Positions 6,906 through 13,302 of a stretch of 13,632 bases of DNA are shown in pieces (position 1 is the first letter of the stretch; every line of letters begins with the position of its first letter). The position numbers and the translations under genes are program-made. Where the stretch lies: assembly GCA_964468745.1 (NCBI GenBank), contig CAYXVY010000025.1, forward strand, positions 1 to 13,632. Direction: 5' to 3'. The notes beneath the pieces were generated by a model. That model saw nothing but the letters and a program-made list of their open reading frames with translations. It was not told where the DNA came from and searched no databases. The stretch is from JACPRB01 sp964468745. GTDB taxonomy: Bacteria; Planctomycetota; MHYJ01; JACPRB01.

Positions 6906-7361
6906 ATGCAGGACGTGCAAACCGTGGCGCGGATCGAGCGCCTGGGACTCTGCCCCGCCGAGAATGGCAAGACCGGCCCGGTGATGGTCTTCAGGGTGAC
7001 CTTCCTGGGCGAGGAAGCACTCCCGGGCGCCGTCGAGGTGGGTGTCAAGCTCGTGACGCGCTGGCGTGCGGGCCTGAGCCGGCGGTGGGTGCGCGATGTG
7101 CTCAAGTACGTGCCGCGGTCGGAAGATCTCTGGCCGGGCAGCACGGGTTTCTGCGTGCAGAGGCGCCGCAGCCAGATCTATCGCTTTGAGCTGAACGACA
7201 GCCCGCGCGCCTTTTGGGACCCCAAGGCCCTGTTCGACTTTTCGAAACACGAGCGCGTGGAACTCACCGTGCGCGCGGTCACGCAGGACAAGAGCGCCAC
7301 CGAGCGTACGTTCAGCTTTTCCCTCAAGGAGGCCAAGCATGAGACTGCCGACACTGCATAA
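6906..7361 (+). CDS. Unknown beta-rich protein, first of a tandem paralogous pair
   Basis: 151 residues; ATG preceded by GAGGTGAAG. No signal peptide or membrane segment. The predicted character is alternating beta strands (VMVFRVTFLG, VEVGVKLVTRW, RVELTVRAVT), suggestive of a beta-sandwich. It aligns with the next gene product at FRVT (29-32), YRFEL (92-96), DFS (111-113) and TVR (121-123), so the two arose by duplication. First gene of the plus-strand operon; its 3' end overlaps the next gene by 23 bases. Function unknown; candidates are a virion decoration or baseplate-type protein, or a regulator of the host, with no direct evidence for either. Confidence 0.83.
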   Translation: MQDVQTVARIERLGLCPAENGKTGPVMVFRVTFLGEEALPGAVEVGVKLVTRWRAGLSRRWVRDVLKYVPRSEDLWPGSTGFCVQRRRSQIYRFELNDSPRAFWDPKALFDFSKHERVELTVRAVTQDKSATERTFSFSLKEAKHETADTA

Positions 7362-7827
7362 TCCGCTGCTCCCCGCCGACATCTCGGCGCCGAGCAGCCT
7401 CATCTACGTCGACCCGGTGGATTGTCCGGCGCGTTATGGACCATTCGAGTCGCTCAATCTCACGTTTCGCGTGACGATTCGCGGCTCGCGCGCCGTGCCC
7501 GCGGACGTGTCGGTGAGCACGAGACTGATCGCGACGGGATGCGATGGCCGCGAGCAGGTCACGGCCTATGAGAACCGCTGGGACGATCTCGAGCCTGGCC
7601 GATACGGCCGATGGGTGCAGCTCCGCAACACGGAAGTCTACCGCTACGAGCTCTCGCCCATTCCGCAGGGCACACCGGACGCGGGCAAGCCCGAGTACGA
7701 CTTCTCCATGTTCGACCGCATCGACGTCACGGTGCGCGTGGTCGCCCGCAACGGCACGGTGGTGCAGCGCACAGTTGCCAGTCGACGCCTTCATCTGGAG
7801 GGAATCGGCCATGAAAGCATGCGGTGA
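7339..7827 (+). CDS. Unknown beta-rich protein, second of a tandem paralogous pair
   Basis: 162 residues; ATG eight bases after AAGGAGG. Same pattern as the gene before it: LTFRVTIRG (41-49), VYRYELSPIP (100-109), YDFSMFDRIDVTVRVV (120-135). It has about 15 extra N-terminal residues and a short C-terminal extension. Cytoplasmic by appearance. It overlaps the previous gene by 23 bases and the next by 17, with strong ribosome binding sites inside the overlaps, so the three genes are translated as a unit, probably in related amounts. No family recognised. Confidence 0.83.
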   Translation: MRLPTLHNPLLPADISAPSSLIYVDPVDCPARYGPFESLNLTFRVTIRGSRAVPADVSVSTRLIATGCDGREQVTAYENRWDDLEPGRYGRWVQLRNTEVYRYELSPIPQGTPDAGKPEYDFSMFDRIDVTVRVVARNGTVVQRTVASRRLHLEGIGHESMR

Positions 7828-8560
7828 TCGTAGCGCGGCAGCGCGTCTTCGCACCCTCGCCGATCGCATCCGGCGCACGTATGCGCGCGCACAGGCACTG
7901 GAGCGCAAGTTCGATGAATTCATGCGGGATCGGCGTCGGGCGCCTTCGACATCGCTGGAGCTGATCCACGCCGACGATCTGACGCGGAAGTACATGATCG
8001 CGGAGCTCGACGGCGACGTGCGGCGGGGCGCGCTTTGGCTCGACCCACGCCTCAACGATCGGGGCCGCCTCTACTGGGCGGCCCTGCTGCGCGAAGCACT
8101 GAAGCGTCACGACTCAGCCTGGCTGGCCGAGCAGGTCCATGTCCGTGGCTATCTCGTTGCCTTCGAGCGTGCGCTCCGTCGGGATCGCGCGGAGTACGCC
8201 ACGCGCCGCGTGCCCTGGAACGCGCACACCGTTCTCGCGGAAGGGGAGTTCAACCGTTTCTACATCCGCGGGCTCTGCGCGCGCGGTCTCACCGAGGGGA
8301 TTGACGAGGTTGAGATCTACCGCGCGAGGCCGTCGAGTATCCCTCGCCCCGTCTCGCAGGAGCTCGTGCGCACACGCGTCCGCAGTGCTGCGCTGCTCGA
8401 AGACTTGCGCAAGCACGCCTTCGTAGAAACTGCGCTCGGCGTGCCTGGCGGCCCGAATTCGGGGCTGAGTGTCCGCTTCCCGGCGAGGCCTGCCCTCCGA
8501 AGCCCGCGAGGAATGCGGCCTGGTGAGCTCGGCGAAGGAGGGAGGAAGCAATGCGTCTAG
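7811..8560 (+). CDS. Conserved-looking protein of unknown function, phage-associated type
   Basis: 249 residues from the ATG at 7811, which has GGAGGG at perfect distance; longer upstream readings in this frame run through the previous gene and are false. The N-terminal 50 residues are basic and helical. The centre is distinctive: VPWNAHTVLAEGEFNRFYIR (134-153), GLCARGL, VEIYRARPSSIPRPVSQELV (167-186), then ALLEDLR and GVPGGPNSGLSVRFP (210-224). The last motif, a Gly/Pro/Asn-rich turn before a beta strand, has the feel of a conserved structural family, but I cannot name it. The tail (225-249) is Arg/Gly/Pro-rich and overlaps the next gene by ten bases. Confidence 0.82.
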   Translation: MKACGDRSAAARLRTLADRIRRTYARAQALERKFDEFMRDRRRAPSTSLELIHADDLTRKYMIAELDGDVRRGALWLDPRLNDRGRLYWAALLREALKRHDSAWLAEQVHVRGYLVAFERALRRDRAEYATRRVPWNAHTVLAEGEFNRFYIRGLCARGLTEGIDEVEIYRARPSSIPRPVSQELVRTRVRSAALLEDLRKHAFVETALGVPGGPNSGLSVRFPARPALRSPRGMRPGELGEGGRKQCV

Positions 8561-8874
8561 TGATTCTGCTGGTCCCAGCCGCGCTACTCGGCGGATGTGC
8601 ACTCACCGCCGATGAGCGCAAGGCCATCCTCGACGAAGCTGCCGACGTGGCGACCTTCAAGGCGTACGAGAAGGCGAAATCGGCCGGAGTCGACGAGGAA
8701 AACGCGAAGAAGATCGGCGAGGTGGCGCGCGATGAGGCGCGGAAGCTCGTCGAGAAGGCACTACCGCGTGCAGAGGCTGAAAAGCGATCGAAATTCGGCG
8801 GCGCGCTGGCGAGCCTCCTCCTGGGTCTCCTCCAGCTCGCCGGCGCCGCCGTCCGCCGCGGAGGTGGCGCATGA
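8551..8874 (+). CDS. Small lipoprotein
   Basis: 107 residues. The signal peptide MRLVILLVPAALLGGC has a lipobox (LLGGC) with Cys16 as lipidation site, so the mature protein should be membrane anchored. Residues 20-80 are strongly helical and charged (ADERKAILDEAADV, EKAKSAGVDEENAKKIGEVA), likely a coiled coil, followed by a hydrophobic C-terminal segment (GGALASLLLGLLQLAGAAV). GGAGGGAGGAAG precedes the ATG. It ends in an ATGA overlap with the membrane-protein gene behind it, implying a functional pair. An outer-membrane spanin-like lysis role is possible; a surface-exclusion lipoprotein is the alternative. Confidence 0.83.
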   Translation: MRLVILLVPAALLGGCALTADERKAILDEAADVATFKAYEKAKSAGVDEENAKKIGEVARDEARKLVEKALPRAEAEKRSKFGGALASLLLGLLQLAGAAVRRGGGA

Positions 8875-9104
8875 AGAAGATCTTCTCGTCCCGGAAGTTC
8901 ACGACGGCGATCCTGGGCGCGCTGCTCGTCGGGCTCAATGACGGGCTCAATCTGGGGCTGCGTCACGAGACGGTTCAGCACATCGTCCTGATCCTCGCGA
9001 GCTGGGTCGTGGGAGAAAGCGCCGTGGATGCCGCCTCAGCGTGGAGCAACGGCAGGAACGGCGATCGAAAATCGGACACGCATTCCCCTTCCACGCCCGC
9101 GTAG
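8871..9104 (+). CDS. Small membrane protein, holin-like
   Basis: 77 residues starting MKKIFSSRKFTTAILGALLV. Two hydrophobic stretches, at about 11-27 and 35-52 (VQHIVLILASWVVGES), flank a short polar loop; the C-terminal tail is charged and Ser/Thr-rich. Small proteins of the form 'KKxFxSRKFxxAxxGAL...' with two membrane segments are common in phages and prophages and are usually left as holin-like or unknown. Overlaps the lipoprotein gene by four bases (ATGA). No endolysin is visible nearby, so a lysis role stays unproven. Confidence 0.78.
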   Translation: MKKIFSSRKFTTAILGALLVGLNDGLNLGLRHETVQHIVLILASWVVGESAVDAASAWSNGRNGDRKSDTHSPSTPA

Positions 9105-9113
9105 GAGAAGGCC

Positions 9114-10007
9114 ATGCTGCAAATCGCAGATCGCGAAGTACGCAGGCAACACAGGCGCTTGGGAAGTGGATGGAGGCCGGCGACCCCTGAAGAGGACGCG
9201 CAATGGCGGCGCGCTCGGCTCCGATACCAATGTGCCGATCGTGCACGGGGCCATCCTTCCCGTCAGCGTCTCTTGCGCGGCGTGGTCAAGGATGTCTCCT
9301 CAGTCCTGGACCGCTTCGAGAAATGCGCGGAGGCTTGGCTCTTGCGCGCGCAGGCCCGGGGCGAGCTGACTGACTACGAGGCTGCCCTCGCCGACTTCGA
9401 CGCGTCGCTTCGGCTGGAGCCCGGGAGCATTGCGGCCCTCAGTGGACGCGCCGGGGCGCTCAGCTTCCTCGGAACGGTGGACTGCATCTTCGGCAACGAC
9501 GCGGCGCTGATGTTCGCGCTCGCCGACATCGAAGAAGTGCTGCGGCTCTGCCCCGACGACACAGCGGCGATCCATGCTCGCGCGCGACTAAAGTGCAAGC
9601 GCGCAGCGTTTTCCTTCGGGGCCGACGTCGCGGTCCGCGCGAACGACTTTGAAGACGCAGCGCGGGACTTCGAAGCGCTGTGGCTTGGCGGCCATGATGA
9701 CGACTGGATTCTCGACCGCCTGCTCGAAGTGCTGGCCAGGCGCGTCTGCCTCAAGCCCGACAATGTCGCGGGCCGAGAGGCTTTGGAACGCCTCGGGACC
9801 CTCTATGACGCGGATGTCCCGGACGATTACAGGGGAGACACTCATCTCTGGGCGGGCCGCGCCTTCGCTGCCGCCGGCAGCCTTCACGCGGGAGTGCGTG
9901 CCTTGCGATTCGCGGCCGCATGCTTTCCAACCTTCAAGGAGATTCGTGAAGAGATCGTGGATGCCGAGAGACAGATTCGCATCGGGCCGAACGGAGGCGC
10001 GCGGTGA
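9114..10007 (+). CDS. TPR-like repeat protein
   Basis: 297 residues; AGGAGAAGG begins in the stop codon of the preceding gene, fixing the ATG. Helical repeats resembling tetratricopeptide repeats: AEAWLLRAQARGELTDYEAA (72-91), LADFDASLRLEPGS (92-105), then ADIEEVLRLCPDDTAAIHAR (137-156) and a later HLWAGRAFAAAGSLHAGVRA (244-263). Such scaffolds mediate protein-protein contacts. The N-terminal 60 residues are basic and not repeat-like. Cytoplasmic. Its end overlaps the sigma-like gene by four bases (GTGA), suggesting a partner relation, for example as an anti-sigma or adaptor; that is inference. Confidence 0.8.
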   Translation: MLQIADREVRRQHRRLGSGWRPATPEEDAQWRRARLRYQCADRARGHPSRQRLLRGVVKDVSSVLDRFEKCAEAWLLRAQARGELTDYEAALADFDASLRLEPGSIAALSGRAGALSFLGTVDCIFGNDAALMFALADIEEVLRLCPDDTAAIHARARLKCKRAAFSFGADVAVRANDFEDAARDFEALWLGGHDDDWILDRLLEVLARRVCLKPDNVAGREALERLGTLYDADVPDDYRGDTHLWAGRAFAAAGSLHAGVRALRFAAACFPTFKEIREEIVDAERQIRIGPNGGAR

Positions 10008-10582
10008 TCGACACGCCCCAGAAACTCGATCGGCTCCTCCACGCGTACGACGCCGCTTGGAGTCGGGTGGACGGCTGGTCGCGACGCGCAGGCGTTTCGT
10101 GGGACCTCGGACAGGACGCCCTCCAGGAGACGGCCATCGACGCACTGTGTCGCTGGCCCGATGTAACGCGCGGGGAGGCCCTGCTGCTGTGCGCGCGACG
10201 CGCGCTGCGCAAGGAGCACGACTGGTGGAATCTGCACGCGCGCTGGGAGGATCACGAAGCCGAAGCGCTGCGACTGCCGGTTGCGGATTCTGCAGAATCG
10301 GACGCAGGTGTTGAGCTTCTCGGGCGACTCGACGACGCCTTGGCCGGCCTGCAGGACAGCGACGTTCTGATCCTGACGGAGCTGGCTCGGGGCCGGTCGC
10401 TCCGCTCGCTCGCGCAGCTCATGGGTTTATCGCTGGCCGGGCTGCAGAAACGGCTCGAACTCGCACGCCAGCACGCCATTGCCGCGCTGCGCAACACGAA
10501 TCCAGGACATTTTCCCGGTGTACACCTCGACTGTTTCCGCATGAACTCTATGGAGAGTCGTGAGACGCGAGGTTGCGAATGA
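10004..10582 (+). CDS. Sigma-70-like protein immediately before the capsid gene
   Basis: 192 residues, GTG start with GGAGG upstream. The N-terminal part fits sigma region 2: DLGQDALQETAIDALCRWPD (34-53), LLLCARRALRKEHDWWNLHA (60-79). Residues 112-163 fit region 4: ALAGLQDSDVLILTELARGR (112-131), SLRSLAQLMGLSLAGLQKRL (132-151), then ARQHAIAALR. The layout is that of ECF-type factors, although both regions are divergent. Placed at the end of the early part of the plus-strand operon and just before the capsid gene, it is well placed to switch on late genes, like dedicated late sigma factors of other phages. Confidence 0.77.
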   Translation: MIDTPQKLDRLLHAYDAAWSRVDGWSRRAGVSWDLGQDALQETAIDALCRWPDVTRGEALLLCARRALRKEHDWWNLHARWEDHEAEALRLPVADSAESDAGVELLGRLDDALAGLQDSDVLILTELARGRSLRSLAQLMGLSLAGLQKRLELARQHAIAALRNTNPGHFPGVHLDCFRMNSMESRETRGCE

Positions 10583-10677
10583 TCGAAGCCGAACTTCTGG
10601 GTGCTCACCGGTCCGGGGCGTCGCCCGTGGCGCGCGACGGCCCCGGCCCACCGCGGCCCACGATATTCCCCGTGTGA
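10579..10677 (+). CDS. Possible 32-residue peptide overlapping the sigma-like gene
   Basis: ATG overlaps the preceding stop codon (ATGA), with GAGG seven bases upstream. It starts MIEAELLGAHRSG and becomes Pro/Gly/Arg-rich through the hairpin region. The coupling geometry matches real genes in this operon, but the second half is dictated by the GC-rich hairpin, so it could be non-functional. Confidence 0.3.
   Translation: MIEAELLGAHRSGASPVARDGPGPPRPTIFPV
10613..10646 (+). promoter_or_regulatory. Strong hairpin upstream of the capsid gene
   Basis: CCGGGGCGTCGC (10613-10624) pairs with GCGACGGCCCCGG (10634-10646) over 12 base pairs with one bulged G; the loop is CCGTGGCGC. A T6 run lies about 50 bases later (10695-10702), too far for a standard intrinsic terminator. 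Likely roles are an RNA-processing or stabilising stem, or a partial transcription stop that separates capsid expression from the upstream genes. The A/T-rich 10675-10705 stretch could hold a separate late promoter. Confidence 0.5.
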
Positions 10678-10713
10678 TTTTCTCGAACTGAAACTTCTTT
10701 TTTGGAGTGATCC

Positions 10714-11688
10714 ATGCCACTTACGAAAGCCCAGGGCCTGTTCCTGTCGAATGACGAACTCCTCGCCCACCTGCTCGAAAACGAGAAGGACCGTATCGAG
10801 CTCGCACCGACGCTTCCGTTCATGCCCGTGAACGGCCACCTATTGCGCGTCGAGCGCGTGAGCGCCGCCAACCGCGGCGCCGAGCCGACCTTCGACGCCG
10901 TCGGCGGCGGTGGCGCCTCGGCCAACCCCGGCGAGGGCCTCGCTGTTCCGGCCGCCGCCACGGAAGACACGTTCGAGCTGAAGCTCCTCGTACAGGACGT
11001 CATCGTCGCGGACTACACAGCGTACGCGGAGTCGAACGTGAACTCTCAGCCAGGCGTGCAGCTCGAACTCGCGACGCGTCGCATGCTCTACAAGTTCTGG
11101 AAGACCTTTTACGCGGGTGATGCATCGGTCACGGCCGCCGAGTTCAGCGGCATCCGAAAACTCACGATCGGCTCACAGACGATCACGACCAACGACGTCG
11201 CGAATTTCTTCCTGCAGCTTGAGGATCTCGCTCGCCTCGTCGCGCTCATCCGCGCCAACAACGGGCGTCCGCATGTGCTCTTCACAGGTCCGCTTGCGTA
11301 CAAGAACATCCAGCAGGCCTACTACAACCGCGGCATGCACCCGGACTTCGTCACGGTCGAAGTACCGGACGCCAACGGCGGGATGCGTTCTCGCAAGGTC
11401 ATGGCCTTCGACGGGACCCCGATCTACCGGGACGACAACGTCCTGACGAACGAGACGGTCGGCGGCTTCGGCAACGGCACCTCGATCTACGCCATCTGCC
11501 TGGGTCGCGGCGGCCTCTACGGGATCGTTCCGGCAGCCTTCGGCTCGAAGATGATCCGTGTCAAGGAGGTCCTCGTCGCAGGCGCGGCACACACGACTTA
11601 CCGCGTGTACTGGCCGGTGAGTCTCGTGCTCGAGACGCAGGACGCCATCGCTCGCCTGCAGCTCCGCGCCAACGTGGGAACGACCTAA
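10714..11688 (+). CDS. Major capsid protein candidate (HK97-fold type)
   Basis: 324 residues, ATG with GGAG upstream after an A/T-rich leader. The layout follows a major-capsid family: an N-terminal helix (about 12-28), a Gly/Ala-rich flexible segment (62-78), a conserved-type FYAGDASVTAAEFSGIRKL (132-150), a helix DLARLVALIRANNGRPHVLF (171-190), then VMAFDGTPIYRDDNV (229-243), SIYAICLGRGGLYGIVPAAF (257-276) and a closing VLETQDAIARLQ. 'GxPIYRDD', 'YAIxxG...GLxGI' and the terminal 'A+ARL' are hallmarks I associate with HK97-fold coat proteins; the family call is from memory. Usual family length is about 300-400. No prohead protease, scaffold or portal gene precedes it, unlike most tailed phages. 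Confidence 0.82.
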   Translation: MPLTKAQGLFLSNDELLAHLLENEKDRIELAPTLPFMPVNGHLLRVERVSAANRGAEPTFDAVGGGGASANPGEGLAVPAAATEDTFELKLLVQDVIVADYTAYAESNVNSQPGVQLELATRRMLYKFWKTFYAGDASVTAAEFSGIRKLTIGSQTITTNDVANFFLQLEDLARLVALIRANNGRPHVLFTGPLAYKNIQQAYYNRGMHPDFVTVEVPDANGGMRSRKVMAFDGTPIYRDDNVLTNETVGGFGNGTSIYAICLGRGGLYGIVPAAFGSKMIRVKEVLVAGAAHTTYRVYWPVSLVLETQDAIARLQLRANVGTT

Positions 11689-11702
11689 GGTCTGGATGAG
11701 CC

Positions 11703-12029
11703 ATGGATGCACTTACAAGCGAACCCATCGTCGTCCCGCGTGCGAGCGGGCCCGCCCTGACGCCCGATGAAGCGATTGCCGGCGAGGCCTTCACGCTGCT
11801 GGACGCAGGGTTCCTGGGGAGGTTCGACAGGTCGACGGACGAAGCGCCGTATGGCTTCGAGCCGGCGCCCGAACCCCCCCGGCCGCAGAAGGAAGAGCCG
11901 GAACGACGGCAAGAACGCGAGCCGTTCAAGCTTGACCAGGAGCGGCCTGAGATGGGTGCCGGCTACGCGGGCGGACTTGCCGTGAGCTTCGATCCTGTAA
12001 CCGATCCCTTCATTCTGGCGGTGCGCTGA
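11703..12029 (+). CDS. Small Pro/Glu-rich protein after the capsid gene
   Basis: 108 residues. The N-terminal part (PALTPDEAIAGEAFTLLDAG) is helical. The middle is a disordered, strongly charged stretch (APEPPRPQKEEPERRQERE); the end (GLAVSFDPVTDPFILAVR) could be a beta strand pair. The ribosome binding site is weak (GGATGAG). Its stop overlaps the next start (TGATG). Position and composition would suit an assembly or head-completion protein; no family recognised. Confidence 0.74.
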   Translation: MDALTSEPIVVPRASGPALTPDEAIAGEAFTLLDAGFLGRFDRSTDEAPYGFEPAPEPPRPQKEEPERRQEREPFKLDQERPEMGAGYAGGLAVSFDPVTDPFILAVR

Positions 12030-12358
12030 TGGCGAATACGCTCAAGCCTGTCGCCGTGGTCGAGCTGACCGCGGCCTTCCAGACAATCTACACCGTGCCC
12101 GCGAGCACGAGCTTCACGGCGGCCGTGCTGCATCTGGTGAACGCGTCGGGCGCGGCGAAGACGGTCGACGTCTGCCTCGTCCCCGCCGCGGGGTCGCCGC
12201 TGCAGGCGAACGCGATCCTCTGGCAGTTCTCCATCGGGGCGAACGACTTCGTGGAACTCGCCAAGGGAGACATCTGGCCGACGGGCTCGACGCTCCAGGC
12301 GCGCGCCTCGGCGGGGACGTCCGTCAATCTCAAGCTCTCTGGAATCGAGAGCTCATGA
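12029..12358 (+). CDS. Small virion-type beta protein
   Basis: 109 residues, mostly beta by appearance: VVELTAAFQTIYTVPASTSF (10-29), AVLHLVNASGAAKTVDVCLV (32-51), SIGANDFVELAKGDIWPTGS, TSVNLKLSGIE. Small all-beta proteins of the style 'TVPASTSFTA..LHLVNASGAAKTV' are frequent next to capsid genes and are thought to be decoration, neck or tail proteins. Soluble, no signal peptide. Overlaps both neighbours by one to four bases, so it is part of the structural operon. Confidence 0.83.
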   Translation: MANTLKPVAVVELTAAFQTIYTVPASTSFTAAVLHLVNASGAAKTVDVCLVPAAGSPLQANAILWQFSIGANDFVELAKGDIWPTGSTLQARASAGTSVNLKLSGIESS

Positions 12359-12621
12359 ACGCCGCAATGAGGCTTCACTGGGACGCCATCCACGGCTGGC
12401 TCGTGGACGTTCCGGCCGCACTCTCGCGTCCGATGCTCGACCGGCTCGTCGCTTGGGCGCTGCCCCGGCAGCGCGACCGCTGGCGCTCGCTGCCGACGGG
12501 GAACAGGAAGGACGAGTTGGAGCGTGCGATCGGGCTTCTTGAGCGCGGGAGCGTCCGCCAGCGGATCGTCGGCGAACGCGGCAATGGCAAAGGTGACATC
12601 GTGATCTACGGAGGACATTAA
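12355..12621 (+). CDS. Small hypothetical protein in the structural operon
   Basis: 88 residues, starting in an ATGA overlap. Helical and basic: MRLHWDAIHGWLVDVPAALS (5-24), then LPTGNRKDELERAIGLLERG, ending in a Gly-rich GNGKGDIVIYGGH. No domain recognised. GGAGG inside its end serves the next gene. Could be a head-tail joining or chaperone-size protein. Confidence 0.74.
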   Translation: MNAAMRLHWDAIHGWLVDVPAALSRPMLDRLVAWALPRQRDRWRSLPTGNRKDELERAIGLLERGSVRQRIVGERGNGKGDIVIYGGH

Positions 12622-12622
12622 C

Positions 12623-13144
12623 GTGGCGAACACATGGCGTGCGACGGCCCAGGCAGTGGCCTTCGCCTCGGGCAAGTCGATGATCGATCTATTCAACGGC
12701 GGCGCGGCGACGCGCGTGCTGCGCGTGGCGCGGATGTACCAGTTCAACAATGGCGTCACGGCCGTGACGGGCGTGCTTACCGAGATGCGCGTCAATCGCA
12801 TCACGGCGTCGAGCGCAGGCACCAGCGTCACCCCCGTCGCGCACGACACGAACAATTCTGCGCTCGAGGCCGCCGCGACGGCAGGGACAGGGCGGACGAC
12901 GACGGTCGGCGCGCTCCTCAGAAAGTATCTCTGGTCCAACGACGAGCCGGCGGTCTCGGCCGCGACGCTGGACGAGTGGGAGCTCCTCGTGCCGTTCGCC
13001 GAGGTGTGGAACGCGGGGTATGGCGACACTGACGTTCAGAAGGTCGTCGCGCGCGCGAACCAGGGATACGAGATCCGGCAGCAGGGGACGAGCGCTGTCG
13101 GGTCGAACGACTTCGAGATCGAGTTCACGGACGCGGGGAGCTAG
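12623..13144 (+). CDS. Virion-type structural protein
   Basis: 173 residues from a GTG at 12623, with GGAGG eight bases upstream. Reads as a beta-rich structural protein: RVARMYQFNNGVTAVTGVLT (34-53), MRVNRITASSAGTSVTPVAH (55-74), a turn at DTNNSALEA, then a Thr/Gly-rich stretch and VGALLRKYLW. The last third (VPFAEVWNAGYGDTDVQKVV, NDFEIEFTDAGS) is also strand-like. The protein coded at 13303 shares the TPVxHDT block, so the two are paralogues. Cytoplasmic, assembled into particles if the phage interpretation is right. Confidence 0.83.
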   Translation: MANTWRATAQAVAFASGKSMIDLFNGGAATRVLRVARMYQFNNGVTAVTGVLTEMRVNRITASSAGTSVTPVAHDTNNSALEAAATAGTGRTTTVGALLRKYLWSNDEPAVSAATLDEWELLVPFAEVWNAGYGDTDVQKVVARANQGYEIRQQGTSAVGSNDFEIEFTDAGS

Positions 13145-13146
13145 CG

Positions 13147-13299
13147 ATGTACTGGCTCATCGACACGGCGACCGGGCACGCGATCCTCGTCAACTCGCTC
13201 GAGGAGGCACGGAAGCACCGCGATTACCTCGTCGAGCGCGGTCGCGACCGCGGCGAGGTTGTGTGTCTTGACGCATCGGGAGCAGTCGATCTCTCGTGA
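13147..13299 (+). CDS. Small acidic/basic protein, unknown
   Basis: 50 residues starting MYWLIDTATGHAILVNSLEE, then a helix ARKHRDYLVERGRDRG and a short strand EVVCLDASG. GGGAG precedes the ATG; it starts two bases after the previous stop and stops three bases before the next start, so it fits tightly. Codons are G/C-ending like its neighbours. The compact strand-helix-strand pattern looks like a real small domain, but no family is recognised. Confidence 0.68.
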   Translation: MYWLIDTATGHAILVNSLEEARKHRDYLVERGRDRGEVVCLDASGAVDLS

Positions 13300-13302
13300 G
13301 TT

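Noticed and set aside
7544..7810. Upstream extension of the 7811 gene
   Set aside because: The region is coding for the preceding gene in another frame; the ATG at 7811 has an ideal ribosome binding site.
9028..9369. Alternative frame with protein-like stretch CKSQIAKYAGNTGAWEVDGG, suggesting a frameshift at the start of the TPR-like gene
   Set aside because: The ATG at 9114 has a strong ribosome binding site and the frame stays open into the TPR region; the other frame has no start nearby and ends without a domain.
9934..10839. Several minus-strand frames opposite the third sigma-like gene and the capsid gene
   Set aside because: Ser/Arg-rich shadows typical of high-GC antisense frames; the plus-strand genes are coupled and have ribosome binding sites.
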